Shown here: in pieces, positions 1 to 12,770 of the stretch | How positions within the stretch are numbered: the stretch's first letter is position 1 | Layout: each line of letters starts with the position of its first letter | NCBI GenBank assembly: GCA_033816765.1 | Contig: CM066293.1 | Coordinates: 2,790,001 to 2,854,000 of the forward strand | From: Nothopassalora personata | Taxonomy: Eukaryota > Ascomycota > Dothideomycetes > Mycosphaerellales > Mycosphaerellaceae | Length of the DNA stretch: 64,000 nucleotides | Reading direction: 5' to 3' | Position numbers and translations under genes: made by a program | Notes under the pieces: model-generated | The model's input: the letters and a program-made list of their open reading frames with translations, nothing else | What the model was told of the DNA's origin: nothing | Database searches by the model: none

Positions 1-3000
1 ACGAGGTCTCTAGCGGATGCCCGCCATCTAGCTAATAATAACGTTAGCAACCATAATATTATGTAGAGCATAGTAGAAGTAGGCCGTTCTAAGTCTCTTG
101 CCGGATCCGGTAAGGGCGTAATTAGTGTTAGCGGAAAAGTCATCCATTTAGCTAAGTTCTTCGAAGGGGATTGTAGGCGGAGCGGTAGCGACATTTAAAG
201 TCGTCGAAGCATCTACTATGAGCTCCTTACGATCTTCCTCTATAAGGGTATCCATTAACTGCTGTTACAGTGTGTTAATGTACTGTTGTTTAGACGCGTT
301 ACTGTTGTTTACCGCGTTGTTGTTATAGTTAGAGTTCTCTATGCTCTTATTAGTCGCTAGTTCGACCCCGGATTTAACCTAGTCTCGTAAAAGTGTAGGG
401 GTTATAGCGTCATTTGTTAATGGCTAATTAAGTGGCTAGAAACTACTGTCACCTTTAGGTTAGTTAAATTTTGCTAGCGCTCGGTGTTGTAGCTAGTGTA
501 GTTCATGCCTAAGTAGTAATTGTTAATAGGCGTGTTAACGAGGGTTTTAATAGAGCGGCTGCTATTAAGCCTATTCTTCCACCCCCTCGGCCTATGCTAT
601 GTCCTGCTCATGGTAAGCCACATACAGGTCGTAGTACTGTTTAGGCTCTTTAGCCGGTTCTACTGTTGCGATGTTCTTAATAGGGGTTAAGTAACTAGCA
701 GTAAGAATTGATAGGTCGTAGAACGTAGTCTTATTAAAGAGGACGTCCTTTACCCGCATAACCCTATCTTTCGATGGGTCCCACACCCTATAGATGTTAG
801 TAGAGTCGTAGCCCACAAGGTATCCGATAAGTGCTTGTTCTTTAAGCTTCTTAGTCTTGCCTAGTTAAGTAGTGCCATGAATGTACACGTAGGCTAGGTA
901 GCCGTATACCATTATGTAGCCCACATTTAGTACCCTACCTATTGCCAATTTGAAGGGAGTCTTCCAGCCTTTTGATTAGATTAGTGACCGCTAGAGAATG
1001 TAGACAGTAGCTGCTATGCATTCATTCTAGAGCTTTTTAGGCAGGCGAGCATGAATGCGGATTGTGCGAGACATCGTGATAATGACGCCGCCCGCTCGTT
1101 CTACTAGGTCCTAGTTAGACGCGTAGTCAGTAGTGTTGTGCCACTTAATTTAATTGTTATTAATGGTTAAGCGGAAGGCTGTGCTAATGGCTGCTTCATT
1201 ATCGCTATAGAAGTAAACAAACCTGCGCCTAGTGAAATTAATGAAGCTAAGTAGGCTATTGAAGCAAGCCAATACTAATAGTTAGTCCCTATTCTTAATA
1301 GTGAATTGAAAGTGCCTATAGGTATCTAAATCGTAGAAATGAACTAGGTAACGATCACTATTGTATACTAGTGTAAACTCAGCTAAATCCATGGCTACGT
1401 GCCCATAGGGAGTCATTACCCTAATTGGCTTAGTCCTGTTAAACACTTTATGTGCCTTAGCTAGGCTACATGCTCTACAATGTGCAGTAAGGGGTGCCTT
1501 AGGTGCATTAGGGTTGATAACCACCCCCTCAACTCTAAACGGAAGCTAGTTAATGCGTTTAGCGCTAATATAGCCGAAGATTTAGTGCCACTAGCGGCCT
1601 AAGAGCTTACGGTGTTTAATAGGGGTCCTACTAGACGTTACTGCATCTTTAGTGCCCCCTATGCTGTTTATTACTGCTATAACGGTACGGTCGCCGTTAG
1701 AGTCCTAAATAGGCGGTGTTTAGATAGTATTACCCTTACTAATTGTGCTAATAAAGTGCGCTATGCGCTGCTTCTTAGTAATCTTTAGTAGGATGCTCCC
1801 ATTATTACTCGATGGCCATTTGTAGACTATCTCTAACTAAGGCGGTGTAACCACCTTAAAGAAGGGGATTGTGCTAGTAGGGCGGTGCAGGTCCATCAAT
1901 TTCTTGTCATTGTAATAGACTGAATTGGTACGTCCGTGCTACTAAAGTCCAGCCGTCTCTATACGTAAGTAGGAGATAACGTTCACATAAAAGCCTAGGC
2001 AATAGGCCACATCTAATAGGGTGAATAGTATCCCCTCTATCTTTATGCGAATCTTACCTAATGCGGCAATAGGGAATGTCGTGGTTCCGGCTTGGATTAA
2101 TAATGTAGTTAGGCGCTCTACAATAAATTCTACGCCCTACTAGTTATAGTAATTAATGACATAGGTGTCCGAGCAGTTATCGTATACCTAGCAATCCCTA
2201 AAGTTGAAGCTCAATTAGCTTATCGAGCTCGAAAGGACAGTGAGACTAGTGAAGCCGTGCGGTGCGGCCTTGCCCTTAGCAATTGCCTTATCTCGTTCCT
2301 TATCCGTGCGCCCATTACGGTTCAATACGCCTAGTAAGCGTTTACTATTATCGCCTAAGCAGTAATTAATAAAGTGCTTCTAGCACTTCTTCTACTACTT
2401 AGAGCGCTAATCCTTTAATAGACGCTTCTTAGGGTTAACTACATTGCATAAATAGAGGTTCTTATAACAACTCTCCTTAGGCTCGCCGGTAATGTTCCAG
2501 TAGCCGCTTAGCTTGTCACTACTCTTATTGTCCTTGTTGCTACGGTTACGGCTCTTGTCGCCGCGGCTACGGCTACGCGTGTTGTTATTATTCCTACCCC
2601 CTATGCCTACTGTAGGTACTAGGGTCGGTAGGACTTCTAGAGGATCGTGTTCGGCTAATAGCTCGCCTACGAAGGTTACAAAGACTAATCGACCGCTATT
2701 AGTAACTAGGGTAGTATCGCGTATCCATTCGAGGTATCGCTTAGTAAGTTTGCTAAGAGAGAGCTTATTACGCTTCTACTCGTTATATAGTAATGCTCCA
2801 TAGGTAGGAGCTTGCTTCTACTATATTACGAGTAAGAAGTGTCGTGCTAGGTCTCCGTACTTAGCGTAGTTGTAATCTAGCATCTTAGTCTATAACACTA
2901 GCTAGTCTAAGCACTAGTCGTTAATCCTTCGGGCTTAGCTCTTCTAAAGCCTATTTAGCTCTAGTGTAAGTTGTCGCTTACGCAGCATGTCGTCTAGTCT

Positions 3001-3425
3001 ATACTGTGTCTTTAGAGCCTAGTACTTACCTCTAAGAGTGCGTTTCCCATGCATAAGCTCTTAGCCTAGCTCCGTAGTAGTACGGATTAGGTAGGTGACC
3101 AGTTTAGACCTTGCTACGGTAAAGATGTCATACATCCGCTACCTACGCTTAGCGTCCGACTAACGGAGCTTAATAAGCTCTTTATCTACCGCCGTAGCGT
3201 CTTTAGTAGTGTATACTAATTAGATCTGTTCGAACGTTAAGAACACCGGCTCTACTAGCTCGGCGATAGTATCGTTCGGATCTATATACTTCTAGATGTT
3301 TAGAGACTTAGCGTAGAGCTCTAACTGACGGTTAAACTTGTCCCATTAGTTATGACTCTTAAGAACGATAGTAGCGTGCGGTAAAGTACCGGTACTACCG
3401 GGTGTCTCGGTAGTCGCTATAACGG
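1..3425 (-). mobile_element. RIP-decayed Ty1/copia retrotransposon fragment
   Basis: Remains of a copia polyprotein read on the minus strand, running off the left edge. A piece at 1282-1524 has the GAG-pre-integrase/integrase signature (HCRACSLAKAH, followed by a DLAEF-type core start). Downstream, 592-816 carries the post-integrase motif GYDSTNIYRVWDPSKDRV found in fungal copia polyproteins. The gag side lies to the right (about 2.3-3.4 kb). Between these pieces all frames are closed by TAG/TAA at likely Gln/Trp codons, which is the RIP pattern. Reverse transcriptase and RNase H would lie to the left, outside the window. No LTR could be fixed. The class call is firm; the limits are approximate. 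Confidence 0.75.
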
Positions 3426-3805
3426 TGTTGATGGGCCTAATGAAAGTTCCTATAGGTCCACTGGGGTCACTGTACTGCTGTGCAATGGTTATTAATGGGA
3501 TAATGATGGATCCCACTAGTTTTTAATAACGATGCAAAATCTGCTCTAGGGCTTCGTTTTATGCAGCGAACGTTAGTAAGCGCCTATCGGGCTCATAACT
3601 ATCACGTTACAAGTAGTTGGAAGTTATGAAATGGGCTTATAAAGGTGTTTCAAAAGCAGATAGTAGATTGCATGTGTCTAAGCTAGAATTGAAGGGGCTG
3701 CTTATGAAAAGGCTGTAGGTAACTAATCAATGTCACCTGATTCTTAGCGGCTACTGCCTTAGGTTTGATTGGGCTGCAGCGCCGGTGCACGCTTAGATCG
3801 TAACA
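3426..3805. other. Low-RIP segment, possible solo LTR
   Basis: About 380 bases that keep many CA and TG dinucleotides, unlike the sequence on both sides. It starts TGTTGATGG and ends GATCGTAACA, which resembles LTR termini. The 5-base flanks (AACGG and ATAGG) do not form a convincing target duplication. It lies exactly between the minus-strand copia fragment and the truncated 5' edge of the plus-strand gypsy element. It could be a solo LTR, the copia 5' LTR, or a single-copy spacer. Confidence 0.3.
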
Positions 3806-3814
3806 ATAGGGCGC

Positions 3815-6500
3815 TAGGCTCTTTACTATAATCGACCTATAGGATGCCTACTACCGTATTCCTATTAAGCGAGGAGACGAGTAGAAGACTACGTTTCGCA
3901 CGCGATACGGTTACTACGAGTACTTAGTTATACCTTTTAGGTTAACTAACGTACTAGCTACCTTTTAGGGGTACATTAATAAGGCCCTTACTAGGTTAGT
4001 AGATAACATCTACGTAGTCTACCTAGATAACATCCTTATCTATAGCGTAACGCGTAAGGAGTACGTACGAGCCGTACGCGCGGTACTAGAGAGGCTACGA
4101 AAGTTTACCCTATTAGCAACCCTAAAGAAGTGTAGCTTCTTCTAGGAGAATGCCGAGTTCCTAGGATTTATCGTAAGTGTCGTAGGAGTATCGATAGATA
4201 GGAGTAGGGTAGCCGTAATCGAGGAATAGCCTACGCCTATAAGTTTTTATAAGGTTTAATCCTTCCTAGGATTCTATAACTTCTATAGGCGCTTTATCGA
4301 AGGGTACTCGAGGATTACGAAGCTATTAATAGACCTACTAAAGGGATATAAGAATAGTAAGAAGTCAGGGCCTCTTATATAGTTCGCCTACGAGGAGTAA
4401 GCGTTCTAACGGCTAAAAGCTAGGTTCCTCGGAGCACCTATCCTAAGGCACTTCGATCCTTCGTTACGTACGAGGGTTGAAACGGATACCTTGGGTTTTG
4501 CGATTATAGGCATTATCTCTTAGCTATTTAGGACTAAGTAGCATCTAATTGCCTTCTATTCTCGTAAGATAATACCTACCGAGTGCAATTATAAGACCTA
4601 TAACTAAGAGCTACTAGTAGTAGTAGAGGCATTTAAGCATTAGCGACCGTACCTCGAAGGCGCATCGTATACGGTTTAGGTACTAGTCGACTATACGAAC
4701 CTATAGGGGTTCATAATAGTAAAGTAGCTAAACGGGAGGTAAGCTCGATAGGCGACGTTTCTATAACCTTTCGACTTCGTAGTAGAGTATAGGTCGGGGA
4801 AGAGTAACCTAGCCGATGCGCTATCGCGACGTAGTAACTACGTACGCGTAGCGTAGTAGACGTCGAACTTGCTTCCTACGCTATAAAGTAAGCTATCTTT
4901 CTAGAAGGAATCCCTATTAAGAGAGGACGAGCCTATAGTAAAGCGCGTAACCGCTACCTACGAGAAGATATAGGATAAGGCGACGATAATAATAGTAGTA
5001 GCCTACGAGCCGTAGGGGACCCGATTGCTACTAGTAAGAGTATACGCTATAATAATGTAGGGCGGCTTAGGTAAACTGCTTACACTACTAATAAAAATCG
5101 TATAGGGGAGAGACGATAGGTGCGTCGTATACTTATCGTAGGCGCCTAGCAAAGGGGACGCTAAGGACTAGTATATAAAAGACGGGTTAGTCTATCGCGG
5201 GAACGCGATTATAGTACCCGAAGACTATGTAGTAAGAGCATAGCTACTCTATATGTATTATAACGACCTACCAGTAGGGCACTTTAATAAGGTAAAGACT
5301 AAAGAGCTACTACGACGTTATTACTAGTGGGAATCACTTAGTAAGGATGTAAGGGAGTATGTTAGAAACTATAGGGCTTATTAGACCTCGAAGGCGAGGC
5401 GCTATCGACCCTACGGCGAGCTATAGCTACTACCTAGGCTAGACGGTCCATAGTAGGAAATCACTATAGATTTTATTACGGACCTACCGCTAAGTAAGCG
5501 AGGAGAATGCGTATATAATGCGATCCTAGAATCGTCGACCGCTACTCTAAAATGAACTTATACATCCCTACGACTAAGACATATATAGCGGCGGAGCTTA
5601 CGAGGATCTTACGAGACGAAGTCGTGCGGCATTATAGTATGCTAGCGGGCATAGTAAGTAACCGCGGGTTAGTGTTTACGAGTAAGTTCTAGAGTAACTT
5701 GGACTTCGAGGCGTAGGTAAAGCGTAAGCTATCTATAGCTTTCTACCCTTAGACTAACGGCTAGACTAAGAGGATAAACTAAACCTTAGAATAGTACCTT
5801 CGTTATTACTATAGCGAGAACTAGATAGAGTAGGCTAAGTAGCTAGCTGTTACTAAATTCGTATGTAATTATAGCGTCTACCCTACGCTACGTATAAGCC
5901 TATTCGAGATAGCGTATAGTTAGAGACCTAAGATTACCCTAACACCTATAGGATCTCGAGGCGAGATCCGGGAAGGGGAGGTACTAGTAGCGGTAGACTT
6001 AGTTAACCGTATACGAGAGATGCGCGCTACGCTTACGAAGCGTTAGGAAATCGCAGTAGCCGATTAGACTCGCTACTATAATAAGACTTATAAGGCTAAG
6101 AGCTATCGCGTAGGCGACATAGTCTTATTATCTACGAAGAACCTAAGGTTAGTATTACCGAAGAAGAAGATAGGTCCGAAGTTTATTAGACCGTACCGTA
6201 TTGTCGACGCTATCGGTTCGTAGGCGTACCGCCTAGTACTACTAGCTGACTTAAGAATTCATAATATATTCTATATATCCCTCCTCGAGCCGTACGCGGG
6301 TAGCGAGAAGGATAGAGGCACTATAGCCCTCGCTAATAAGGACGGGGAATATAAAGTAGAGGTAGTACTAGGAAAGCGTAAGTATAAGGGTAAAGTGTAG
6401 TACCTAGTATGATAGAAGGGCTAGCTAGAAGAGTACGATAGCTAGGAGCTAGTATAAGGACTCGCGAATGCTACGCGCATAGTAGCCGAATATAAGGCGT
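3815..6500 (+). pseudogene. Gypsy A pol (RT-RNase H-integrase-chromodomain), RIPed
   Basis: Reading + frames across RIP stops gives a gypsy pol. RT begins with an IDL.DAY.RIPIK block near 3.83 kb, and its catalytic motif reads YLDN at 4020-4031 (normally YLDD), a change explained by one TG to TA mutation. RNase H follows (YNYKTY.ELL region and ADALSRR near 4.81 kb). The integrase includes a VGHF zinc-binding remnant near 5.27 kb and the ITIDFITDLP core near 5.46 kb. A chromodomain-like tail follows IFYISLLEPY near 6.28 kb. More than twenty in-frame stops, mostly at expected Gln or Trp positions, make it non-functional. Gag and protease are missing. Confidence 0.8.
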
Positions 6501-6599
6501 TAGCGAAGACGGTATAAGCCGGCGGAAGGATCCGTGAAGGCTACGCGTATAGTAGCTAAATATAAGGTACCTACGAAGGTAGTATAAGGCGCTAAAATA

Positions 6600-7100
6600 A
6601 GGGCATAGGTTATGCATTTAGGCCTTAACCCTCCGGTAGCTAGATATAAGGACCTCTACCCCGATAGTAAACTTAGCTATAACTAGCATAGAAGATACTA
6701 ACCTATAGTATCTTCTATCGGACTAAAAGGCTCGCTCACTTAGTCGAGTAAACACCCCCGATAGTAATAACATTAGAGAGGGAGGTAAGGAGAGAGAAGA
6801 GTAGAGAGAATAGTATTTATTTTAAAAATAAACTTTTATAGGCGTACTACGGCGCTACGTAGATAGAAGATAGGCGCGTAGTAGGCGGCTAACATACGCG
6901 GAGCGCGCGATTACTCGTTATTATCCTCCTTATTATCCTCCTTATTATACTCGCCCCGTAGGGCTAGTAGTAAGAAGGCCCTATCGGCCGTAGTAGTATC
7001 GATGTTTCTAGCCTATAGGAACTATAACTACGGTTAGTATAGGACACGTATACGACATATATGTTACTTATAGTACGGCCGAGCTCGAAGAGCCTATTAA
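6600..7100. other. Gypsy A 3' spacer, no gene seen
   Basis: RIPed sequence between the chromodomain end and the antisense ORF region. It contains an inverted repeat built on TAGAAGATACTA / TAGTATCTTCTA (about 6.69-6.72 kb) and purine-rich GAGAGAGG runs near 6.78 kb. No coding frame or convincing LTR edge is visible. Confidence 0.4.
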
Positions 7101-7109
7101 GGGCCCTAT

Positions 7110-7790
7110 TCTACTCTTACTATAGAACTACGGACGTAGTAGCGGCGGCGGAGGAGGGGGTAGTAGTAGTAGAGGCGCCGGCGAAGCGTACGCGGGTGTC
7201 GCCTATACGCTTATTCTTATAGGTAGAGAACTGCCTCTTAGCCTAGGAGGAGGTTAGCCGATTCATATAGGGAGCGACAGTACGCCGTATACGGCGAGCG
7301 TAGGGAGCGCTAGCGAGGCGTAGTACTTACCTCTAGGATCTACTCGCCTAGCTAGGCGTAGAGCTCGTACTACTAGTCTAGAGCATCCTACTCTTATTTA
7401 GTAATAGGGTTACTAAGCCCCTAGATAAGCTTATCGCGCTAGGTGCGAGTAGCGCGTAGGCGAGCTACTAGCTACGCGATAGCGACGCTAGTGTTACTAA
7501 CGTAGGGGTGCCTAATGTCTCTATAGCGCCTATACTTCTTAAGTAACTCGCCGGTAGTAATACTATTATACGTATCCTACTCGTCTACTATACTATTAGT
7601 AAGCGTATCGTAAGCGAAGAGCGTAGCGAATACTTACTAGCTACGAAGTACGGGAGGTACCGTATATATATCTTAATGTCTATACCTAGGCGCCTAGCTA
7701 GTAAGGACTTAGGGGTCTACGGCCCTAGTACGCTAAACTTACGCTTCGCTAGCGTATCTAGTACGCCGAGCGCGCTAGACATCTATACTC
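7110..7790 (-). pseudogene. Antisense accessory ORF of Gypsy A, RIPed
   Basis: On the minus strand a readable frame starts near 7780 with MSSALGVLDTLAKRKFSVLG and continues through a LLARRLGIDIK segment and a GELLKKYRRYRDIRHPYVSN segment, interrupted by several RIP-type stops. It points opposite to pol and lies between pol and the 3' LTR. I do not recognise the protein family. The same placement (antisense, downstream of pol) is seen in Gypsy B, although the proteins do not obviously match. The upstream limit and the true start are uncertain. Confidence 0.45.
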
Positions 7791-8639
7791 GTAGTACTAG
7801 TAATAGTGTTAGTAGTGCTAATAGGCCCCTTATAAGGGCCTCCTAGCGGAGCTAGTCTTAGATAGCTTCCTCTAAAGCTATAGTAGTGCTAGCGGGTCGC
7901 TAGGTAGTCGCTAGCGAGGAGCTAGTAGATCGCTAGTAGTGCGGGTGTAGTGCGCTACGAGAACGTAGTATAAGGGAAAAAGAAGGAAAAGGAGGGAGAG
8001 GGTATACTTCTTAAACCCTCGAGTTAGTTAACCCGGTAACTATAACTTTACACCTACCTATACTACGATAACGACACGTACGAGACCCGTAGGCGGGTCG
8101 TATAGTAACGGAATCTACGAGAAGTAGATAGATTACTTATATAGAAATCTCCTAAAGCCGCGAGCTAAGGGTAGCTCGGCCTAGAAGGGGAGGCAGTTAT
8201 AAGGGTAGCCTATAGCTAACCCTTATATATAATGCGGCTATGCCCGGCTTAGCATGCCGTACGTAACGCGTATGCGTACACTAGGAGACGCGTATAGCGT
8301 CGATAGAAGAAAGTAAGCTTTAGTTCATCTACGATTAGAAGATCGTAGGCGTACTATATATTACGACATCCCCTTATAGTCTTACGGCCCTTACACTTTC
8401 CTTCCTATCGGGAACTCGTACCTTCTAGCATTTAGAATAGGGAGACGGTATCTCGCGACCTTTAGATTCGATACCTAGGGCTTATCGTTCGCGGCACTCT
8501 TAATAGGTTAGCGGCTCTCTACTTATCGTAGGGAAGAAGGAGGGAACATACGAAAACTTAAGACTCGGGACGAGCTTATATAAGAAGGGGATAGTATTAC
8601 GGTTTAAAGGAATATAAGAAAAGACCCGGCAAACGAGGT

Positions 8640-8996
8640 CTAATCGCTACTACGAAGGATCTCTAACGTGTCTAGGTTACGTGTCTAACTAGATAGGAGT
8701 AAGGGCGGTCGAATACGTAAGTCTAGGCAACTCCGTAACTAAACGACTAGATAGTTAGTCGGACGGACGAATAACATCGCCTTAATAGGTAATGTCTCCT
8801 TTATATTTAGGAACGCTAAGAATCCCCTATAGCTTCGAGGCGTTTAACTCATATTATAACCTTACTAATTAGAATACACCTATTCTTATTAGTTATTGCC
8901 TACCTCCTATACCTTGTCTAGTACTCTCTAAAGAAGCCCGATCTACGTAATAGACTATCTCCTTCTATAGTTAGCCTACTACGGAGGTTTATAATA
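8640..8996 (+). repeat. Probable 3' LTR of Gypsy A
   Basis: The stretch from about 8790 to 8996 aligns by eye with the reverse complement of the Gypsy B LTR: both share CTTTATATTTAGGAACGCTA, GCGTTTAACTCAT and CTTACTAATTAGAATA-type blocks in the same order. It ends TAATA, consistent with a RIPed TAACA terminus. The 5' limit (about 8640) is a guess. This indicates that Gypsy A and B have related LTRs. Confidence 0.5.
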
Positions 8997-9205
8997 CCTA
9001 TGCCCTCTACTCGAGAGGTATAAATTGAATTGTTTCCTTAATGCTACGCTTATAATGCTTAACTACGTAGTATATATCTTAATAGCTATACTAGGTCCTA
9101 CTAGCTTACCTAAATGTCTAATTAAACCTAAATGAAATTAGGGCAAGTTAGACCTAAGGGACCCCCTCTAAACCTAAGGTTAATATAACCTATTAGTCGT
9201 TAATA
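8997..9205 (-). repeat. Left LTR of large gypsy copy 1, truncated
   Basis: About 209 bases matching the last part of the 370-bp LTRs of copy 2 (from CCTATGCCCTCTACTCGAGA to the terminal GTTAATA). The first ~160 bases, including the palindrome, are missing where Gypsy A abuts. Confidence 0.8.
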
Positions 9206-9329
9206 TATCCTCCCCTATTACGAACCTGTCCTTAGGTTCTAAAGTAGTAAGTCCGGGCATTATAGGTAGCGTAGTTAGTCGCTATAAGCTAAGGTAGTCT
9301 TATAGTAGCATAATAGCTCACCCTATTAT

Positions 9330-12300
9330 TTAGCTTAATATATAAGATGTTAGGTAATCCTAGGGCCTACTAGCGACAGTTTATGAAGATCGAAAGGATC
9401 CTTCTAATAGAGACCGTAATAGTAACGTTAATAACCGCGACTCGCGCCCGTCGTACTACGTTAACGTATACTACGAAACTAGCGAGGGAATAGGTAGCTA
9501 TGTTAGCATTAATCGAACGGGCTAGATAGTTAAATAATGCGAACGCTATTTATAAAATAAGTAAGTGTTAGTACTAGTAACCTAATAGATCTAAAGACGA
9601 GTCTATCGCGTAGCTAGAAAGTTAGTTAAGGGAAGATAAGTAACTATAAGAAACAAGTAAGATCTAAGGACTAGAAGTACCCGTACCCGAAGCATTAAGT
9701 AGAATTAGAACTAGAACCAGAATTAGAACTAGAACTAGAATTAGAACTAGAACTAGAATTAGAACTAGAAACTAGTACCTATAGGCTATAGCTATAGCCG
9801 GAAAATTAACTAGAAACTAGGAGCCTATAAACTCGCACTAACTACTTAGTTCCACTTATTCTTATACAACTCCTTTATCTAGACCTACTCGTTATCGTAG
9901 CTAACACTAGTCTTATTAGACGCGTCCCTAAGTAGCTAGCTAGTAAAGTTCCTATAGTAGTTACGGAAGAAGCTCTTATCGCGCCCTTCGCTTATAAAGT
10001 ATATCTACTCGAGAGTAGTAACTAAGCTAAGCTACTTATCTATTAATTTTATAGCTCGGACGCGCTAATTATGCATCTTCTTATAGAAGAGCTCCGAGTC
10101 TAGGCGGACCGTAGCATTAAGCTACCTTCTAGCATTAAGGATAACTTTGTTATCGTTCTAAGACTTTAAACCCGCTAGGGCATCGGATAGAGGGCTAATG
10201 CTACTAAGGTATACGGCCGTAGGGAAAGGATAGCTAGGTACTAGGCGTCGATACTTAAACCCTATAGCGCTCTTACTTAGCGTCTTAAAGTTACGATAGA
10301 GGCCTATTACCTAGTGCATGCTCTAGCTTCGCTAGAGTTTAAGATAGTTATCGTCGCGGATCTCGATAAAATAAGGGTTAATCTAACGTAGCGTCTTCTT
10401 ATATACGGCCTACCTTATTAGAACGCCTATAGTAGTTACCCGCATTTGCCTAGCGCTTAGATCCTCTCTAAACTAGCTAATGCTGTTTTTACTTAGGTAG
10501 TTCTAAACCCTAACCGAGAAGAAACGCTTAAATCGGCCGTCTTCTATATAGTCGTTATTCTAGTACTACTAGATAAACTCTATAGTATTCTCTTACTTAT
10601 AAAAACCGTGTAAAAACTCCGGCCTACTAGTACCCTCTAAGTTAAGAGAGTATAGTATATTAAGCCGGTTACTAGTCTAGTAGTTTTCAATTTCGAGGTT
10701 TAAGTCGACCCTAGCATACTATACTATAGTGTTCGCGTTACCCCCCTAATAAGCCCTATTAAAGCTAAAAATCGTAGGCCTAGGGAAGGAGATAAACCGA
10801 GTGTAGTATTAAGGGTGTAGCGCTACTTATAAGAGCTATAGTCCGGGGTCTTATCGTATAATCTACTAGCTTAGAGAATACTACATGTTCTAGTAGACGC
10901 CGCCGTTACTAACCTTATTCAATTCTCGTAGGTACTATCGGTATACGTCGAATTCTCGACTTATTATCTCTCTAACTGTTTTAACTCGCGGCGCTAGTTT
11001 AGCGTTATTATACTAGTATAGCATATTGCTATTAATGTAGGTACCGGTACTATTAAGATCGGCTTAGTTAGCTTTATTAATGCCGAATTTGTTGAGGATC
11101 TAGTTATAGTTAGTATACGTAACGATACTACTCGTAGTGCCGACTTTACCTCGAACGCGGAGGTAGCTAAGCGGGTTAATAGTCTTCTAACTACGCTTAT
11201 TAGGGCAAAACCACGACCTATTTTTTACCTTAATAGATAAAAAACTCTTACCCTTAAAGAGCTAGTCTTAGACCTTAAGCGCACGCTTATATAGGGTATT
11301 AGCGGTAATACCGGGATTCGTAACGAAGTAGAGGGCCTTATAGTAGAAATCTCGAACATGCTAATCGCACATTATAGCGCTAACCTTACTATCCCTCTTA
11401 AGAACGTCCGAGATAGCATATTCGAGCATCTTAAGGCCCGCTATCCGGTACTTAGGTAGCTAGTTAATACTATCTACATTAATCGAGTTTCTAAACTTAA
11501 TACTATAGTACCGCTCATTATAGGTGCAGTTAGCGCGCTTAATCCGGAGGGCCTCGTCTTCTTATAGGATCTAACCCTTAGAGACTAATACATCCCTAAT
11601 TATAGCCGAAGGTAACATAGTAAGTATCGGTTTACTATTCTTAGTTAAGGCCGGAGTAGATCGTAGGGTACTAACCGGTATACCTAGCGGACTGCCCTCG
11701 CGTATAGGTGCGCTATCTAGCGTTCGGTTAGGCGAGGATCGAGTAGGCGTAGTTATACCCTTACCTATACTCTCGCCTATGCGGAGCTACTTAAGTCAAC
11801 TCGACTTACGACCGCCTCTCGATAGGACTGTAGGCTAGGTAGAGGCTAGTAGAGTTAGCGTAGTACTCTTTACACGTCCTTTACCTTTACTACCCGGTAG
11901 CTAACGTAGCTAAGGCTATTATTAGCTAGATAGTCTAGGTTAAGCTATACTATCCTCCGGGGACGCGGACTTCTTAGTAATAGTACCCTCTATAAAGTAT
12001 AGAAGGCTATCCTTATAGACGGCTAGGCGGTATCTTCTAATAATCTCCCTACTCTTAGCCGACTACGGATTAATGCTACGTGCTTTAGCCTCCCTATCGC
12101 ACCGGGTAAGATCACTAGGCTCTAGAATTCGCTTGCGATCTATGCCCTTACGGCCGATCCTTATACGCTAGATTAATGCCCTCTAAATTCTACTAATAGC
12201 CCTACTGTAATCTAGGTACTTATTAATAAAGGCCGTGAACTAGCGGCGCCCGCTATTAGTACTATAAAGCTTAGAGATAACGCGTCGATTAAGAATCTTG

Positions 12301-12770
12301 TTATCTATCTACTATAGCTAGTAGCGGGTAAGCGTAGCTCGAAGAGTCTTCTCTCGGTTACGAATCTCTAAACCGGTCTTGCGAATCTTGCCGACAATGG
12401 GAAACAAGACATCGAGCTTCTTATTACTAAGGAATTCATCCTAGTAGCTCTTACTTATGCCGCTCTCAACTTCCTCGAAAAATAGGTTAACCTAGACGGA
12501 GTAGTCTTCGAACACCTTCTCGAAGCCCTTATAGAAGTTCTTTAACACCTTTACCCGCTTCTAAGGACTGAGCTCTCGGAACATAACATTAGCGGCGGAC
12601 TTCGGCGTGTTCGTGTTAGTAAGGACATGCTTAACGTTATCCGGTAGGCGAAGGGACTCGAACAAGGTCTAAGGTGGGCGGGTAAGCCTAGTAACAGTAC
12701 TAGTAAGCGCTATACTCGAGCTAGCCGGGCGTAACGATAGACTAGCTAAAGCTATAATAACTAGGATTCG
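9330..12770 (-). pseudogene. ORF3 of large gypsy copy 1, unknown protein
   Basis: A minus-strand reading frame of roughly 1,000-1,150 codons, closed only by RIP-type stops, lying downstream of integrase on the sense strand. Readable blocks include DVLFPIVGKIRKTGLEIRNR near 12.37 kb, LTRCDREAKARSINP near 12.10 kb and ISPLSDALAGLKS near 10.17 kb. The C-terminal part carries a Ser/Asn/Asp-rich run encoded by the tandem repeat at 9701-9774. I see no RT, integrase, zinc knuckle, signal peptide or membrane segment, and I do not recognise the family. Its position is that of env or accessory genes in other LTR elements, but nothing visible supports an envelope function. A second copy lies at about 44.56-48.06 kb. 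Confidence 0.55.
9701..9774. repeat. GAACTA/GAATTA short tandem repeat in ORF3
   Basis: A run of 6-base units alternating AGAACT and AGAATT. On the minus strand it reads TCTAGTTCTAAT, giving a Ser-Ser-Ser-Asn/Asp pattern in one frame. The matching run in copy 2 (44,931-44,990) has a different unit order, so it varies between copies. Confidence 0.85.

Larger units (their letters stand above)
3806..8996 (+). mobile_element. Gypsy A: 5'-truncated chromodomain Ty3/gypsy element
   Basis: A plus-strand gypsy element that has lost its 5' LTR, gag and protease. It begins abruptly at the start of reverse transcriptase (about 3815) and runs through RNase H, integrase and a chromodomain to about 6500. 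An antisense ORF region (about 7.1-7.8 kb) follows, then a probable 3' LTR ending at 8996. The right edge abuts the truncated left LTR of the large gypsy copy 1, so Gypsy A appears to have inserted into or replaced part of that LTR. RIP damage is heavy throughout. Confidence 0.7.

Noticed and set aside
2513..2803. 96-codon plus-strand Leu/Arg-rich frame
   Set aside because: Low-complexity composition caused by RIP and antisense to copia gag.
9701..9774. Tandem repeat considered as a CRISPR-like array
   Set aside because: Units are 6-12 bases with no unique spacers, the sequence is eukaryotic, and the run encodes a Ser-rich protein stretch.
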